DNA of 64,000 nucleotides from Caenispirillum bisanense (GCF_900230255.1 NZ_OCNJ01000010.1:1-64000); one strand, 5' to 3'. Positions 11,345 through 21,606 are shown, counted from the stretch's first letter. Numbers and translations: made by a program. Notes: generated from the letters alone by a model not told the origin.

Positions 11345-11674
11345 ATGCGATTTCTCGTCCCCCTCGCGCTCACCCTCGCCCTGGCCGCCTGCGCCGAGGC
11401 GCCGCGGCAGGAGACCGCCACCCCCGAGCCCGCCGCGGCGGCGGAGGGGACACCGGACGACCTCTCGTCCTGCGGCGCCTCGGCCCTCGCGGGCTCGGTC
11501 GGCGACTTCCTGGTCGCCGGCACCGCCGGGCCGGGCGAGGTGAACGTCGACGACCTGCCGCAGCCCAACCGCATCATCGGTCCCGGCATGGCCATGACCA
11601 TGGACTACCGCCGCGACCGCCTGACGGTGGAAGTGGACGGTCGCGGGCGCATCCTGTCGCTGCGCTGCGTGTGA
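11345..11674 (+). CDS. I78-family peptidase inhibitor lipoprotein (second of two)
   Basis: A 109-residue precursor with lipobox ALAAC at about residues 12-16, a short Ala/Pro/Glu linker, then the I78 core: SSCGASALAGSVG, DLPQPNRIIGPGMAMTMDYR and RDRLTVEVDGRGRILSLRC. It shares length and motif spacing with the preceding gene but differs widely in detail, so the duplication is not recent or has diverged for different target proteases. The methyltransferase-like membrane gene follows after 10 bases. Confidence 0.87.
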   Translation: MRFLVPLALTLALAACAEAPRQETATPEPAAAAEGTPDDLSSCGASALAGSVGDFLVAGTAGPGEVNVDDLPQPNRIIGPGMAMTMDYRRDRLTVEVDGRGRILSLRCV

Positions 11675-11684
11675 GGCGGCGGCC

Positions 11685-12272
11685 GTGGACGCCTGGGGCG
11701 CCCACCTGCTCTACGCGCTGGCCTGTGCGAGCTTCGGCGCCGGTCACAGCCTGTTCGCCGGCAGCGGCCTGCGGCGCCTGTTCGGGCGGGCCGACCGCCT
11801 CGCCTTCAACCTGATCGCCGTCGTTCACCTGCTGGCGGTGCTGGCGGTCGGCGTGGTGCTGCTGGGCGGCCGGCCCGATTTCGGCCTGCCGTCGGCGGTG
11901 GCGGCGGTGATGACGGGCGTCAGCCTGCTCGGCGCCGTGCTGCTGCTGTGGTTCCTGCGCTGGTACGACCTCGGCCGGTTCTCCGGCCTGACGCAGTTGC
12001 GCGCGCCGGCCGTCGCCGCCGAGCCCGAACCCCTGTCGACCACGGGGCCGCACGCCTGGGTCCGCCACCCGCTCTATGCCGCCGGCTTCCTGCTGCTGTG
12101 GGGGCGAGCCGTCGATCCGCTGCACCTGGCGACGGCGGTGTGGGCGAGCCTCTACCTTGTCGTCGGCGCCCGGATTGAGGAACGCCGCCTGCTCGCGCTC
12201 TACGGCGAGGCCTATGCCGCCTACCGCCGCCGCGTCCCCGCCTTCGTGCCGTGGCGGGGACGGGCGGCCTGA
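11685..12272 (+). CDS. NnrU/isoprenylcysteine methyltransferase-like membrane protein
   Basis: A 195-residue integral membrane protein with four to five hydrophobic segments. The C-terminal half has the motif GPHAWVRHPLYAAGFLLLWG and the end IEERRLLALYGEAYAAYRRRVP, characteristic of the PEMT/ICMT-like family (NnrU, MddA and relatives), where these residues bind S-adenosylmethionine at the membrane face. Substrate unknown. Start is GTG 11685 with GAGGCGG ahead. The close spacing to the two inhibitor genes suggests co-transcription, but no functional link is known. Confidence 0.75.
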   Translation: MDAWGAHLLYALACASFGAGHSLFAGSGLRRLFGRADRLAFNLIAVVHLLAVLAVGVVLLGGRPDFGLPSAVAAVMTGVSLLGAVLLLWFLRWYDLGRFSGLTQLRAPAVAAEPEPLSTTGPHAWVRHPLYAAGFLLLWGRAVDPLHLATAVWASLYLVVGARIEERRLLALYGEAYAAYRRRVPAFVPWRGRAA

Positions 12273-12275
12273 GGA

Positions 12276-14237
12276 TCACGCCCGGATGTGGGCGAGGAAG
12301 GTCTGCGAGCGGTCGCCCATCTGGCGCGCCTGATCGGCCAGATCGCGCGCCCCCGACAGCACGGCGGCGGCGGCGGAGCGTTCGGCGCCGGTGGAGGCGG
12401 TGACCGCGTCCACCTGCCGCGCCGCCTCGCGCACGCCGTCGGCCGCCCGCTGGACGCCGCGGCTGATGTCCATGGTGGCGGCGTTCTGCTGCTCCACGGC
12501 GGCGGCGATGGACTGGGCGATCTCGTCCAGTTCCTGGATGGTGCCGCGGATGCGGTGGATGGAGTCCACCGTCTCCGCCGTCACCTGCTGGATGCTGCCG
12601 ACCTGCGCGGCGATTTCCTCCGTCGCCCGCGCCGTCTGGCCGGCGAGGTTCTTCACTTCGCTGGCGACCACGGCGAAGCCCTTGCCCGCTTCGCCGGCGC
12701 GGGCCGCCTCGATGGTGGCGTTCAGGGCGAGCAGGTTGGTCTGGTCGGCGATGTCGGTGATGAGGGTCACCACCTCGCCCACCCGGTCGGCGGCGGTCTT
12801 CAGGCCTTCCACGGTGGTGGCGCTGTGGTCGGCGTCGGCGACGGCACGCGCCGCCATCTCGGCCGAGCGGGCGGCGGCGCGGCCGATCTCGCCGATGGAG
12901 GCGGACAGTTCCTCCGCCACCGAGGCGACACCGTCGACCTCCACGCTGGCGCCGGCGGCGGCTTCGGCGACGCCGGTCATCTCGCCCTGGATGGCCTCGG
13001 CGAGGCGGGTGAGGTCGCCGGCCCCCTGCTGCAGGTCCGTCGCCGCGACGCCCACCGAGTCCACCACCGCCCGCACGTCGGCCTCGAATTCGTCGGCGAG
13101 CGCCGCCATGGCGGTGCGGCGGTCCTCGGCGGCGCGCTGCTTCAGGGCCTCCTGCTCCGCTTGCAGGAGACGGTTGTCGCGCGCCTGGTCGCGGAAGCGG
13201 CGCAGTGCCTCGGCCATCTGGCGCAGTTCCTCGACCCGCCCGCCGGCCGGCGGATCGCTGTCGAGGTCGCCGCCGGCCAGGGCGCGGGTGGCGCCGCACA
13301 GGCGATCGAGCGGCCGCACGATGCTGCGTGCCACCACCGCCAGCGTCAGGCCGAGCACCACGACGACGGCCGCCCCGCCGAGCAGGACGACGGTGGTCAT
13401 GCCGCTGCGGGCCTGGGCGGCGAAGGCGCTCATGTCCTTGGCGACCAGGACGGCGGCGACGACCTCGCCGCGCACGTCGGTCAGCGGCCGCAGCACCCAG
13501 CGCCACGGGGCGCCGTTCAGCGTGCCGTCGCCGTTCACCTCGGTTCCGGTCAGGGCGCTCCGCACGGCCTCGGCCGGGGCCAGCGCCGCCACCGGACCCG
13601 TCGCCACCGCCGCCGCGCCGGGCGTCAGGAACACCGCCGCCTGCACGTCGGGCGGCACCGCCTCGGCCAGCACCTTCGGCGTCAGCGGAATGCCGAACTC
13701 GACGATGCCGACCATGCCGGGGCGGCCGTCGGGCTGCAGCACCGGCGCCGCGCCGCGCACCACCAGCCCGCCGCCCGCCTCGTGCTCGAGGCCGCGGTGG
13801 GCGTGGCCGTCGCGGGCCACCGCCGTCAACAGCGGCCGCGACTCGCCCAGCGCGTCGCCGCGCCGCTCCGGCGCGTGCCAGCGGTACAGGCTGACGAGGT
13901 CGGGGGTCACCGCCTGCATGTGGGTGATGCCGTAATCGCGCGAAAATTCCGTGAAAGGCTGCTCCAGGGTCGCGCGGATCTTCGCCGGATCGGCCGATAC
14001 GATGCGCTGCTGGAAGCCCGGCAGCATGCCGGTGAAGCGCGCCATGGTCTCGGCCGCCTCGGCATGGGCGGCGAGCGCCTCGTCGAAGGCCTGGCCGGCC
14101 TGGGTCACGGCGTCGCTGCCGCTGCGCTCGATGACCGAGAACAGCACCGTCGCCAGCACGGCGGCGACGGCGAGGGTGGCGACGGCGACGGCTATGACCG
14201 TCTGCCCCATGATCTGCCGCCCGATGGTGATCCGCAT
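12276..14237 (-). CDS. Methyl-accepting chemotaxis protein with periplasmic sensor
   Basis: The 653-residue receptor has a first transmembrane helix at about residues 13-36, a large periplasmic region to about 278 (Cache-like double module; [17 protein letters not shown] fits such domains), a second helix at about 280-302, a HAMP linker with [22 protein letters not shown], and a cytoplasmic signalling domain with the hairpin-tip sequence [20 protein letters not shown] that binds CheA and CheW. No C-terminal CheR-tethering pentapeptide is seen. The start has AGGAGGGG 10 bases ahead. No che genes lie in the window; fliN is 12 kb away. Confidence 0.93.
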   Translation of the reverse strand: MRITIGRQIMGQTVIAVAVATLAVAAVLATVLFSVIERSGSDAVTQAGQAFDEALAAHAEAAETMARFTGMLPGFQQRIVSADPAKIRATLEQPFTEFSRDYGITHMQAVTPDLVSLYRWHAPERRGDALGESRPLLTAVARDGHAHRGLEHEAGGGLVVRGAAPVLQPDGRPGMVGIVEFGIPLTPKVLAEAVPPDVQAAVFLTPGAAAVATGPVAALAPAEAVRSALTGTEVNGDGTLNGAPWRWVLRPLTDVRGEVVAAVLVAKDMSAFAAQARSGMTTVVLLGGAAVVVVLGLTLAVVARSIVRPLDRLCGATRALAGGDLDSDPPAGGRVEELRQMAEALRRFRDQARDNRLLQAEQEALKQRAAEDRRTAMAALADEFEADVRAVVDSVGVAATDLQQGAGDLTRLAEAIQGEMTGVAEAAAGASVEVDGVASVAEELSASIGEIGRAAARSAEMAARAVADADHSATTVEGLKTAADRVGEVVTLITDIADQTNLLALNATIEAARAGEAGKGFAVVASEVKNLAGQTARATEEIAAQVGSIQQVTAETVDSIHRIRGTIQELDEIAQSIAAAVEQQNAATMDISRGVQRAADGVREAARQVDAVTASTGAERSAAAAVLSGARDLADQARQMGDRSQTFLAHIRA

Positions 14238-14423
14238 GGTCTGAATTCCCCTCCTCTGGTGAAGGGCGCGCGTCCGTAGGTTGTGCGTATACCCTCCTTT
14301 TCTCGTGGTTACCACCGACGAAGGTCGCAGACAATCGCGGGAAACCCTGATGCGCATGGGGAGAGGGGCGCCGCGGCGCCGACGGTGTTATGGTGGCGCC
14401 ACGACGATTTCGGGAGGGGTACG

Positions 14424-15248
14424 ATGCGTAGGGGTGTGACGGCTTTCGCGGTGGCCGCAGGCTTGGTGCTGGCGGCGGGTCAGGGGGCGGCCGCGGCGGG
14501 CGGTGAGCCGGCGGTGCCGCCGGTGCTGCAGATCGACGGCAAGCCCATCGACCCCTACTGCTTCCAGCAGGTGGAGGACCGCTTCGTGCCGCGCGACTGC
14601 CTGGACGAGGGCATGGCGGTCAAGGAAACGCAGCCCGACTACGCCGCCGACGGCCAGTGGGTGGAACGCATCTACCGCTTCACCGACATCCCGGCGGACG
14701 AGCCGGGGGGCGAGTCCTCGGCCGGCTACCGCCATGTCGGCGAGACGCCGCAGGGAACGGTCATCGAGACGCACTTCTGGGGCGGCGGCACGGGCCAGTT
14801 CTCCAGCGTCCTGGTGCTGCGCCGCGACGGCGAGGCGGTGGAGGTGGTCGACACGCCCTTCGGCGGCGACCGCTGCAACGGCGGCGTCCAGTCGGTGGCG
14901 GTGCGCGACGGCGTGCTGACCGCCTCGGCCGCCATCACCCCCTACGACCTGCTCGCCATCGCGCTCGACGACGAGCCGCCGGTGGAAGCCTACGACGACA
15001 TCGCCGCCTGCGCCATCTGCTGCGTCGGCACCGTCGCCTTCACCGGCGACACGCTGGACGGCGTTACGCTCGGCATGGAGGGCGGCCCGACCCAGCCCTT
15101 CAGCGAACCGGGCGACACCTCGCCGCAGGGCTGCCTGGACGCGCTGATCAAGGACCGCGGCGCCTGGGACAAGTCGATCACGCTCGACCGCGCGGCCCTG
15201 TCCGACCTCGGCCAGGCCTTCCTCGCCCGTTGCCTGCCGAAGCAGTAG
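14424..15248 (+). CDS. Secreted protein of unknown function
   Basis: The 274-residue protein begins with a signal peptide ending near AAGQGAAAAGG (cleavage around residue 25), so it is exported. The mature part contains about nine cysteines, including CAICC and a terminal ARCLPKQ, suggesting several disulfides. I do not recognise a family. A GGGAGGGG ribosome site lies 6 bases before ATG 14424. It diverges from the chemoreceptor gene, sharing a 186-base upstream region. Conserved-looking segments include DPYCFQQVEDRFVPRDC and THFWGGGTGQFSS. Confidence 0.75.
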   Translation: MRRGVTAFAVAAGLVLAAGQGAAAAGGEPAVPPVLQIDGKPIDPYCFQQVEDRFVPRDCLDEGMAVKETQPDYAADGQWVERIYRFTDIPADEPGGESSAGYRHVGETPQGTVIETHFWGGGTGQFSSVLVLRRDGEAVEVVDTPFGGDRCNGGVQSVAVRDGVLTASAAITPYDLLAIALDDEPPVEAYDDIAACAICCVGTVAFTGDTLDGVTLGMEGGPTQPFSEPGDTSPQGCLDALIKDRGAWDKSITLDRAALSDLGQAFLARCLPKQ

Positions 15249-15273
15249 CGGCGGGCGGGCGCTGCCGGCGGCC

Positions 15274-15888
15274 TCAGCGGCGGCGGAAGATCACCGACAG
15301 GTTGTTGGCCGGCATCTGCACCGTCTCCGGCGCGGCGAAGCCGAGCATGGCGGCCAGTTCGGCGACGTCTTCCAGGTTGCGCAGGCCGTAGTCGGGGTCC
15401 TGCTCCTTCAGCCAGGCCTCGAAGGCCATGTTGCTGTCGGCGGTGTGGAAGCCGCCCACCTTGAAGGGACCGTAGAGGTAGAGCGGCGCGCCTTCGGGCA
15501 GCACCGCCGCGGCCCCGCGCAGCAGGCCTTCGGTCGCCGCCGGCGGGGCGATGTGGATCATGTTGATGCACACCACCGCGTCGGCGCGCGCGAGCGGCCA
15601 GGGTTGCGCCGTCACGTCGAGCGCGAGCGCCGGCCGCAGGTTGGCGGCGCCGGCCTCGGCGGCCCAGGCGTCGATGCTGGCGAGCGCCTCCGGCCCGCGG
15701 TCGGTCGGCTGCCACGTCAGGTCCGGCAGGCCGGTCGCGAAGTGCACGGCGTGCTCGCCGGTACCGCTGGCGATTTCGAGCACGAGACCGCGCTCGGGCA
15801 GCACGCGTTGCAGGACGGTGAGGATCGGGTCGCGGTTGCGCGCCACCGCCGGCGCTGACCGCTTGGCGTCTTGCGTGGGGCTGGTCAT
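15274..15888 (-). CDS. DUF938-family SAM-dependent methyltransferase-like protein
   Basis: A 204-residue protein matching the DUF938 family by eye: SAPAVARNRDPILTVLQRVLP, the SAM-binding motif VLEIASGTGEHAVHFA, and the family signatures VCINMIHIAPPAA, LYLYGPFKVGG and SNMAFEAWLKEQDPDYGLR. Function in bacteria is not established; members are thought to be class I methyltransferases. ATG 15888 fits family N-termini; an alternative ATG at 15906 adds six residues and has a better purine-rich leader. It converges on the preceding secreted-protein gene. Confidence 0.88.
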   Translation of the reverse strand: MTSPTQDAKRSAPAVARNRDPILTVLQRVLPERGLVLEIASGTGEHAVHFATGLPDLTWQPTDRGPEALASIDAWAAEAGAANLRPALALDVTAQPWPLARADAVVCINMIHIAPPAATEGLLRGAAAVLPEGAPLYLYGPFKVGGFHTADSNMAFEAWLKEQDPDYGLRNLEDVAELAAMLGFAAPETVQMPANNLSVIFRRR

Positions 15889-15990
15889 GGTGGTTAATTG
15901 ACGCATCCCGCCGCCGAAGGCAAGCCGCTCGCGGCCCGTCACGACCGGCGCTTGACCGCGCCCCGGCTCAACATCACGTGAAACGGGACC

Positions 15991-16452
15991 ATGCTGCAGA
16001 AACTCAAATCCCTCCTGTTCGACGGCGACACCTCCGCCGCCCGCTCTGCCGGCCGCGACGACGTGGCGCTGGCCGCCGCCGCCGTGATGGTGGAGGCCGC
16101 GACCCTGGACGGCACCTTCGACGACACGGAACGCGCCAGCATCCTGCGCCTGCTCGGCCGGCGCTTCTCGCTGTCGGACGCCGACGCCCGCGCGCTGCTC
16201 GCCGAAGCCGAGGCGGAAGTGGCGGAAACCACCGAGCTTTACGCCTATACCCGCGCCATCAAGGACCGCTTCGACCACGAGCAGCGCATCGAGATGGTGG
16301 AAATGTTGTGGGAGGTCGTGTACGCCGACGGGCAGGTGCACGACTACGAGGCCAACCTGATGCGCCGCATCTGCGGTCTGCTTTATGTGGAAGACGCCGA
16401 GAGCGGTGACGCCCGCAAGCGGGTGATGCAGCGACTCGGGCTTTCCTCCTGA
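15991..16452 (+). CDS. TerB-family protein
   Basis: The 153-residue, mostly helical acidic protein has the TerB/DjlA N-terminal pattern: VALAAAAVMVEAATLDGTFDDTERASI and then MVEMLWEVVYADGQVHDYEANLMRRICGLL, each with an acidic D-G-x motif thought to bind metal. TerB-fold proteins are linked to tellurite resistance operons, but single-domain relatives such as this are widespread and of unknown role. No other ter genes are nearby, so a resistance role is not inferred. fdxA follows 64 bases later. Confidence 0.85.
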   Translation: MLQKLKSLLFDGDTSAARSAGRDDVALAAAAVMVEAATLDGTFDDTERASILRLLGRRFSLSDADARALLAEAEAEVAETTELYAYTRAIKDRFDHEQRIEMVEMLWEVVYADGQVHDYEANLMRRICGLLYVEDAESGDARKRVMQRLGLSS

Positions 16453-16516
16453 CCCCGCCGGCCGTGCCCGCCGCAGCTTTTGATCACACGACCGCAAAAC
16501 CGGAGTTGACCGCGAA

Positions 16517-16852
16517 ATGACCTACGTCGTCACCGAGAACTGCATCAAGTGCAAGTACACCGACTGCGTCGAGGTGTGCCCGGTGGACTGTTTCTACGAA
16601 GGCGAGAACATGCTCGTCATCAACCCCGACGAATGCATCGACTGCGGCGTGTGCGAGCCCGAATGCCCGGCCGAGGCCATCTTCCCCGACTCCGAGGACA
16701 TCGCCCAGAAGTGGGCCGAGAAGAACCGCGAGCTGGCGGGCGTGTGGCCCAACATCACCCGCAAGAAGGACTCGCTGCCCGACGCCGACGAGTGGAAGGA
16801 CAAGCCCGGCAAGGCCGACATGCTGTCCGAGACGGCGGGCTCTGGCGACTGA
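16517..16852 (+). CDS. fdxA: Seven-iron ferredoxin FdxA
   Basis: The 111-residue protein opens [26 protein letters not shown] and later has [13 protein letters not shown], giving the cysteine pattern of [3Fe-4S][4Fe-4S] ferredoxins of the FdxA type; the rest ([16 protein letters not shown]) matches the C-terminal extension of the family. It is a soluble low-potential electron carrier of the cytoplasm. It lies upstream of carD, an arrangement I recall from other Alphaproteobacteria, although a hairpin and a candidate promoter separate them here. Confidence 0.96.
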   Translation: MTYVVTENCIKCKYTDCVEVCPVDCFYEGENMLVINPDECIDCGVCEPECPAEAIFPDSEDIAQKWAEKNRELAGVWPNITRKKDSLPDADEWKDKPGKADMLSETAGSGD

Positions 16853-16889
16853 ACCCGAGTCGCCCTATATGGCGCTTCAGCGAGGATGG

Positions 16890-16911
16890 GGGCGGCCCGC
16901 ACGGGCCGCCC
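16890..16911 (+). terminator. Hairpin downstream of fdxA
   Basis: GGGCGGCCC and GGGCCGCCC form a perfect 9-base stem with a GCAC loop, 38 bases after the fdxA stop. Only TTT follows after some bases, so termination may be partial or Rho-dependent. Confidence 0.55.
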
Positions 16912-16980
16912 TCGCCGTTTCCGCCAAGCCCTTGGCAAGCCCTTGGAATGGTGGGACGGCAGGGGGCCGAGCCCGTTTGA

Positions 16981-17313
16981 AGCTTTTTTTACCTGTCTCG
17001 GACCCTCTTTTCGTGGTATAGAATAGCTCTGTCCGCTCGGTTCTACCGGCGGAACTTTTTTTGGGACTGGCCCTCATGGGGTGCCGCCTTTCGCCGGTCC
17101 CGAAAGACACTCAGCAGCCGAGACGGGCCTGGACCCGAACCGGAACGAGACATCGCCATGCCACGCTCGTCGGTCGGATGCGTGGCGGTGGGCGCCACAG
17201 ATTTCGCCCACTTTCGTAACCGGCCCCCAAACGGCCCCGCGATCGTCGTCGACGCTTTCCCCCGGCGTGGCGGATCGTCCTGGTGTGACTTGACGGGAAG
17301 AGAAGAAAAGAAC
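16981..17313 (+). promoter_or_regulatory. carD promoter and long 5' leader
   Basis: This AT-enriched stretch has TATAGAAT at 17017-17024 as the clearest -10 candidate. Two runs of seven T occur at 16984-16990 and 17056-17062. The second follows a bulged 8-base-pair hairpin (17033-17052), a terminator-like structure very close to the presumed start of transcription. About 250 further bases precede the carD ATG and contain no gene I can support; a reading frame from 17158 runs into carD but lacks family similarity in that part. GAAGAGAAGAAAAG provides the ribosome site. Confidence 0.4.
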
Positions 17314-17808
17314 ATGAGCAACGTGCCCTTCACCGCTGGTGACTTCGTCGTCTATCCCGCTCACGGCGTCGGCAAGGTGATGGAAATCGAGAAGCAGACC
17401 ATCGCCGGCATGGACCTGGAGCTGTTCGTCATCAGCTTCGAGCGCGAGCGCATGACGCTGCGCATCCCCGTGGCCAAGGCCAAGACGTCGGGTCTGCGCA
17501 AGCTGGCGACCAAGAAGATCATGGACACGGCGCTGACCACGCTGAAGGGCCGCGCCCGCGTGAAGCGCGCCATGTGGAGCCGCCGCGCCCAGGAATACGA
17601 AGCCAAGATCAACTCGGGCGACCCGGTTTCCATCGCCGAAGTGGTGCGCGACCTGCACCGCTCCGCCACCCAGCCGGAGCAGTCCTTCAGCGAGCGCCAG
17701 ATCTATGAACAGGCGCTGGAGCGTCTGGCCTGCGAGCTGGCCGCCGTCGAGCAGATCGACGACGCCGCCGCGACCGAGAAGCTGGAAAAGCTGCTGCGCG
17801 CCGCCTGA
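17314..17808 (+). CDS. carD: CarD-family transcriptional regulator
   Basis: The 164-residue protein begins with the CarD/TRCF RNA-polymerase-interacting fold: FTAGDFVVYPAHGVGKVMEIE and then ERMTLRIPVAKAKTSGLRKL, followed by a helical DNA-binding part with RAMWSRRAQEYEAKINSGD and a C-terminal helix. CarD proteins bind the RNA polymerase beta subunit and stabilise open promoter complexes. ATG 17314 is chosen because family similarity begins there. A strong terminator follows at 17832. Confidence 0.94.
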   Translation: MSNVPFTAGDFVVYPAHGVGKVMEIEKQTIAGMDLELFVISFERERMTLRIPVAKAKTSGLRKLATKKIMDTALTTLKGRARVKRAMWSRRAQEYEAKINSGDPVSIAEVVRDLHRSATQPEQSFSERQIYEQALERLACELAAVEQIDDAAATEKLEKLLRAA

Positions 17809-17831
17809 TCGGCCGCATCCGCGACACGACG

Positions 17832-17874
17832 ACGCCCGCCGGTGGAGCCTCCACCGGCGGGCGTTGTTGTTTTG
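17832..17874 (+). terminator. Strong intrinsic terminator of carD
   Basis: A perfect 15-base stem (ACGCCCGCCGGTGGA with its complement, 17832-17846 and 17850-17864), a GCC loop and then TGTTGTTTT. It ends the carD transcript 23 bases after the stop codon. Confidence 0.92.
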
Positions 17875-17988
17875 CCCTCGCCGGGCGGGCGCTGGCACGC
17901 CCTTGGCCGCTCGCTCAATGCGAGCTTCTTGCCCTCGCCGGGCGGGCGCTGACCGCGCCCTTGGCTGCTCGCGCAATGCTCGCTTGTG
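17875..17988. repeat. Tandem direct repeat, two copies of about 57 bases
   Basis: Copies at 17875-17931 and 17932-17988 both run CCCTCGCCGGGCGGGCGCTG, then a CGCCCTTGGC core, then a CTCGCNCAATGCGAGC-like palindrome. They differ at several positions, so the duplication is not new. The repeat sits between the carD terminator and the end of the opposite-strand sppA gene and encodes nothing recognisable. It could be a local duplication of a dispersed intergenic element. Confidence 0.75.
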
Positions 17989-18010
17989 GGCGCGCCGTCC
18001 TCGTGGTCGG

Positions 18011-18799
18011 TTATAGCCCGATGCGGGCGCGCAGCAGGGCTTCCGTCATCTCCTCGGCCAGCGCATCGGTGCCGCCGCGCAGCAGGCGGGCGAGCAGCGG
18101 CCTGCGCGGGGCCTGGATCACGCGCAGGCGGGCCTGCGGATAGCGCTGCTTGACGTAGGCGTGCGGCAGCTCGACGCCGTCCACGAGACCCAGTTCCAGC
18201 CCCTTCTGCGCCAGGAAGACGTCGCCGTTGAACAGGGTGTCGTCGTCGCCCTTCAGGCGGCCGGCGCGGCGCCCCTTCACGTAGGCGATGAAGGCGGCGT
18301 GGATGTCGGCCTGCAGGCCGGCCAGCCATTCGCGGTCCTTGTCCTGCTGCGGCTGGAACGGGTCGAGGCGCATCTTGTTGGTGCCCTGGGTCAGCACCCG
18401 GCGCTCCACCCCCAGGCGGTCGAGCAGGCCGACGAAGCCGAAGCCCGCCGAGACGACGCCGATGGAGCCGACGATGCTCATGGGGCTCATGGCGAAGATC
18501 TCGTCGGCGGCACAGGCGAGCCAGTAGCCACCGGAGGCGCCCACCTGCTCCACGAAGGCGATGACGGGCACCTTCTTCTCGTCGGCGCGGCGGCGGATCT
18601 CGCGGGCGATGACGTCGGATTCCATGGGGCTGCCGCCCGGCGAGTTGACCACCAGCAGCACGGCGCGCGGCGGCCGGCGCCCGCCGAAGGCGCGATCGAA
18701 GGCCGGGCGCACCTTCTCCCACTTGAGGCCGCGCCCGCCGATGACGCCTTCCAGGCGCACCAGGGCGACGTGCTCGCGCTGCCAGAACTTCAGCTTCAC
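18011..18799 (-). CDS. sppA: S49-family peptidase (SppA-like)
   Basis: The 262-residue protein carries the S49 core: LLVVNSPGGSPMESDVIAREI, then VEQVGASGGYWLACAADEI with the nucleophile Ser89, MSIVGSIGVV, and GTNKMRLDPF with Lys142 as the likely general base. SppA-type enzymes degrade residual signal peptides at the membrane. Unlike E. coli SppA this is a half-length form and has no clear signal anchor or transmembrane helix, so it may act from the cytoplasmic side, assemble as an oligomer, or have other substrates. Confidence 0.88.
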   Translation of the reverse strand: MKLKFWQREHVALVRLEGVIGGRGLKWEKVRPAFDRAFGGRRPPRAVLLVVNSPGGSPMESDVIAREIRRRADEKKVPVIAFVEQVGASGGYWLACAADEIFAMSPMSIVGSIGVVSAGFGFVGLLDRLGVERRVLTQGTNKMRLDPFQPQQDKDREWLAGLQADIHAAFIAYVKGRRAGRLKGDDDTLFNGDVFLAQKGLELGLVDGVELPHAYVKQRYPQARLRVIQAPRRPLLARLLRGGTDALAEEMTEALLRARIGL

Positions 18800-18932
18800 A
18801 AGGGCTCTCCTGCAGGATGCATGACCAGCGCATCATGTAGGTGCGGCAACGGTCGGACGCCAGCGCGCCCGGCCTTCAACGGCAAAGGGCGGCACGCTGG
18901 CCGCCCTTCCCGGTCGTCAGTCCTGCGTTGCC

Positions 18933-20291
<1,359 letters not shown>

Positions 20292-20483
20292 GATGGGGCC
20301 TCGTGGACGGACGCCGGCAGGGACGGCGCGTCGGCTCGGGGCGGGCGCGGGATTGCCGCGCGGCGGGCCGGGTCGAGGCTCTGTCCCCGCCCGCAAGGGG
20401 TAGGAACGCCTCCCACTTTATGCCTGTTGCATGCATCGTCAAGCGGTCCTGCCGGACCTATGACGAAGGGCAGGGGTATCCGG

Positions 20484-21152
20484 TCAGGCCGCCGCCAGGG
20501 TCGCCAGGAACTGGGCGTCGGGCGCCTCGCGCAGAGCCCGCGTCGGGCGGCCGTCGGCGGTGAGGAAGCCGTGGGCGGCCAGGTGGTCGACGATCTTCAC
20601 GAAGTGGCGGCGGTTGTGGGCGCTGGCGCCGCCTTCCAGCCAGTTCTGCTCCAGGAAGGCGCAGATGGCGGGCTGCTCCAGCTCCGCCTCCCACAGGATG
20701 CCGAGGAGGGAGGCGAGGCTTTCCTCCAGCTCGCGCTCGACGCCGAACACGCTCATGGCGGCGTCGGCCTCGGTGCGCAGACCCGTCTCCGGCCCGGCGC
20801 CGAGGCCGAAGTCGGGGGCGGTCCGGCGCTCGGGCGCGCAGACCTGCAGGTGGGCGACGTCGTGGACGATGACCGACGGCTCCATGCGCACCCGCAGGGC
20901 ATGGCCGTCCCAGGTGTAGCCGGCGGTCGGCGGCTCGTCGAGGATCGCCATGCCGAAGCCGCGCGCAAACTCCACCGCCTGGGCGTGGTGGTCCGGGTCC
21001 TGCGACAGCTCCAGGTTCCCGTCGCGCACCAGGGCGAGCGTTGCGGCGATGCGGCGGAAGGCGGCCTGCGCCGTCGGCGCGTCGGCCAGCGCGTCGTCGA
21101 AGGCATCCAGCACGGTCGGCAGGTCGGGCAGCGGGACGGGCGTCAGGATCAT
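20484..21152 (-). CDS. Hypothetical protein with putative metal-binding HDxxH motif
   Basis: A 222-residue soluble protein with no family I can name. The centre reads VIVHDVAHLQVCAPERRTAPDFGLG, followed by an acidic helix (VERELEESLASLLGILWE). The HDxxH, RR and DFG spacing faintly recalls the metal site of elongation factor P hydroxylase EpmC (HExxH, ARRELVDFG), but the similarity is too short to claim that activity. The 192 bases upstream of the GH1 gene hold nothing else. It is followed on its 5' side by an HNH nuclease gene in the same direction. Confidence 0.7.
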   Translation of the reverse strand: MILTPVPLPDLPTVLDAFDDALADAPTAQAAFRRIAATLALVRDGNLELSQDPDHHAQAVEFARGFGMAILDEPPTAGYTWDGHALRVRMEPSVIVHDVAHLQVCAPERRTAPDFGLGAGPETGLRTEADAAMSVFGVERELEESLASLLGILWEAELEQPAICAFLEQNWLEGGASAHNRRHFVKIVDHLAAHGFLTADGRPTRALREAPDAQFLATLAAA

Positions 21153-21228
21153 CGGTCGGCGGCTCGGGCAGCGCGTGGGGCGGCGAAGGCGCCAGACCTA
21201 CACCACACGGGGAATGAGGGCAATCGCT

Positions 21229-21606
21229 TCAGCGTCGGCCGCGGCGGTGGCGGTCCATGAACTCGGGCGGCTTGCGGGCGACCCAGCGCAGGAAGCGGGC
21301 GATTTCCGGGTGGCTGCGCAAGGACTCGGGCGTCGCGTAGTCGCGGGCGAGCGCGCGTTCGTCCAGCACGCTGTGGATCTTGCGGTGGCAGATGCGGTGC
21401 ATGAGCGTCTGCTCGCGCCCGCCTTCCGAGCGCGGCACCCAGTGGTGGCGGTCGAGGCTCGGCCCCGCCACCATGGGCCGGCCGCACAGCGGGCAGGGGC
21501 CGAGCGGGTCGTCGCCCCCGCGCGGTCGCGACGGCAGCAGGTCGGCGGGGTCGTCGGGCAGCGGAAACAGGCGACGCATCGTTCCGTGAAAAGTTCGCTT
21601 TGCCAT
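21229..21606 (-). CDS. HNH endonuclease family protein
   Basis: A short protein (125 residues from ATG 21606, or 116 from ATG 21579) containing CPLCGRPMVAGPSLDRHHWVPRSEGGRE and then HRICHRKIHSVL, the beta-beta-alpha metal HNH/McrA core with a zinc-type cysteine pair. Small HNH proteins of this kind are common in Rhodospirillales outside restriction systems; no methylase or phage gene is near. The downstream 76 bases to the hypothetical gene hold nothing clear. It diverges from the TAXI receptor gene. Confidence 0.82.
   Translation of the reverse strand: MAKRTFHGTMRRLFPLPDDPADLLPSRPRGGDDPLGPCPLCGRPMVAGPSLDRHHWVPRSEGGREQTLMHRICHRKIHSVLDERALARDYATPESLRSHPEIARFLRWVARKPPEFMDRHRRGRR

Noticed and set aside
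17158-17313. N-terminal extension of carD
   Set aside because: The upstream part has no CarD similarity and no ribosome site; ATG 17314 has both.
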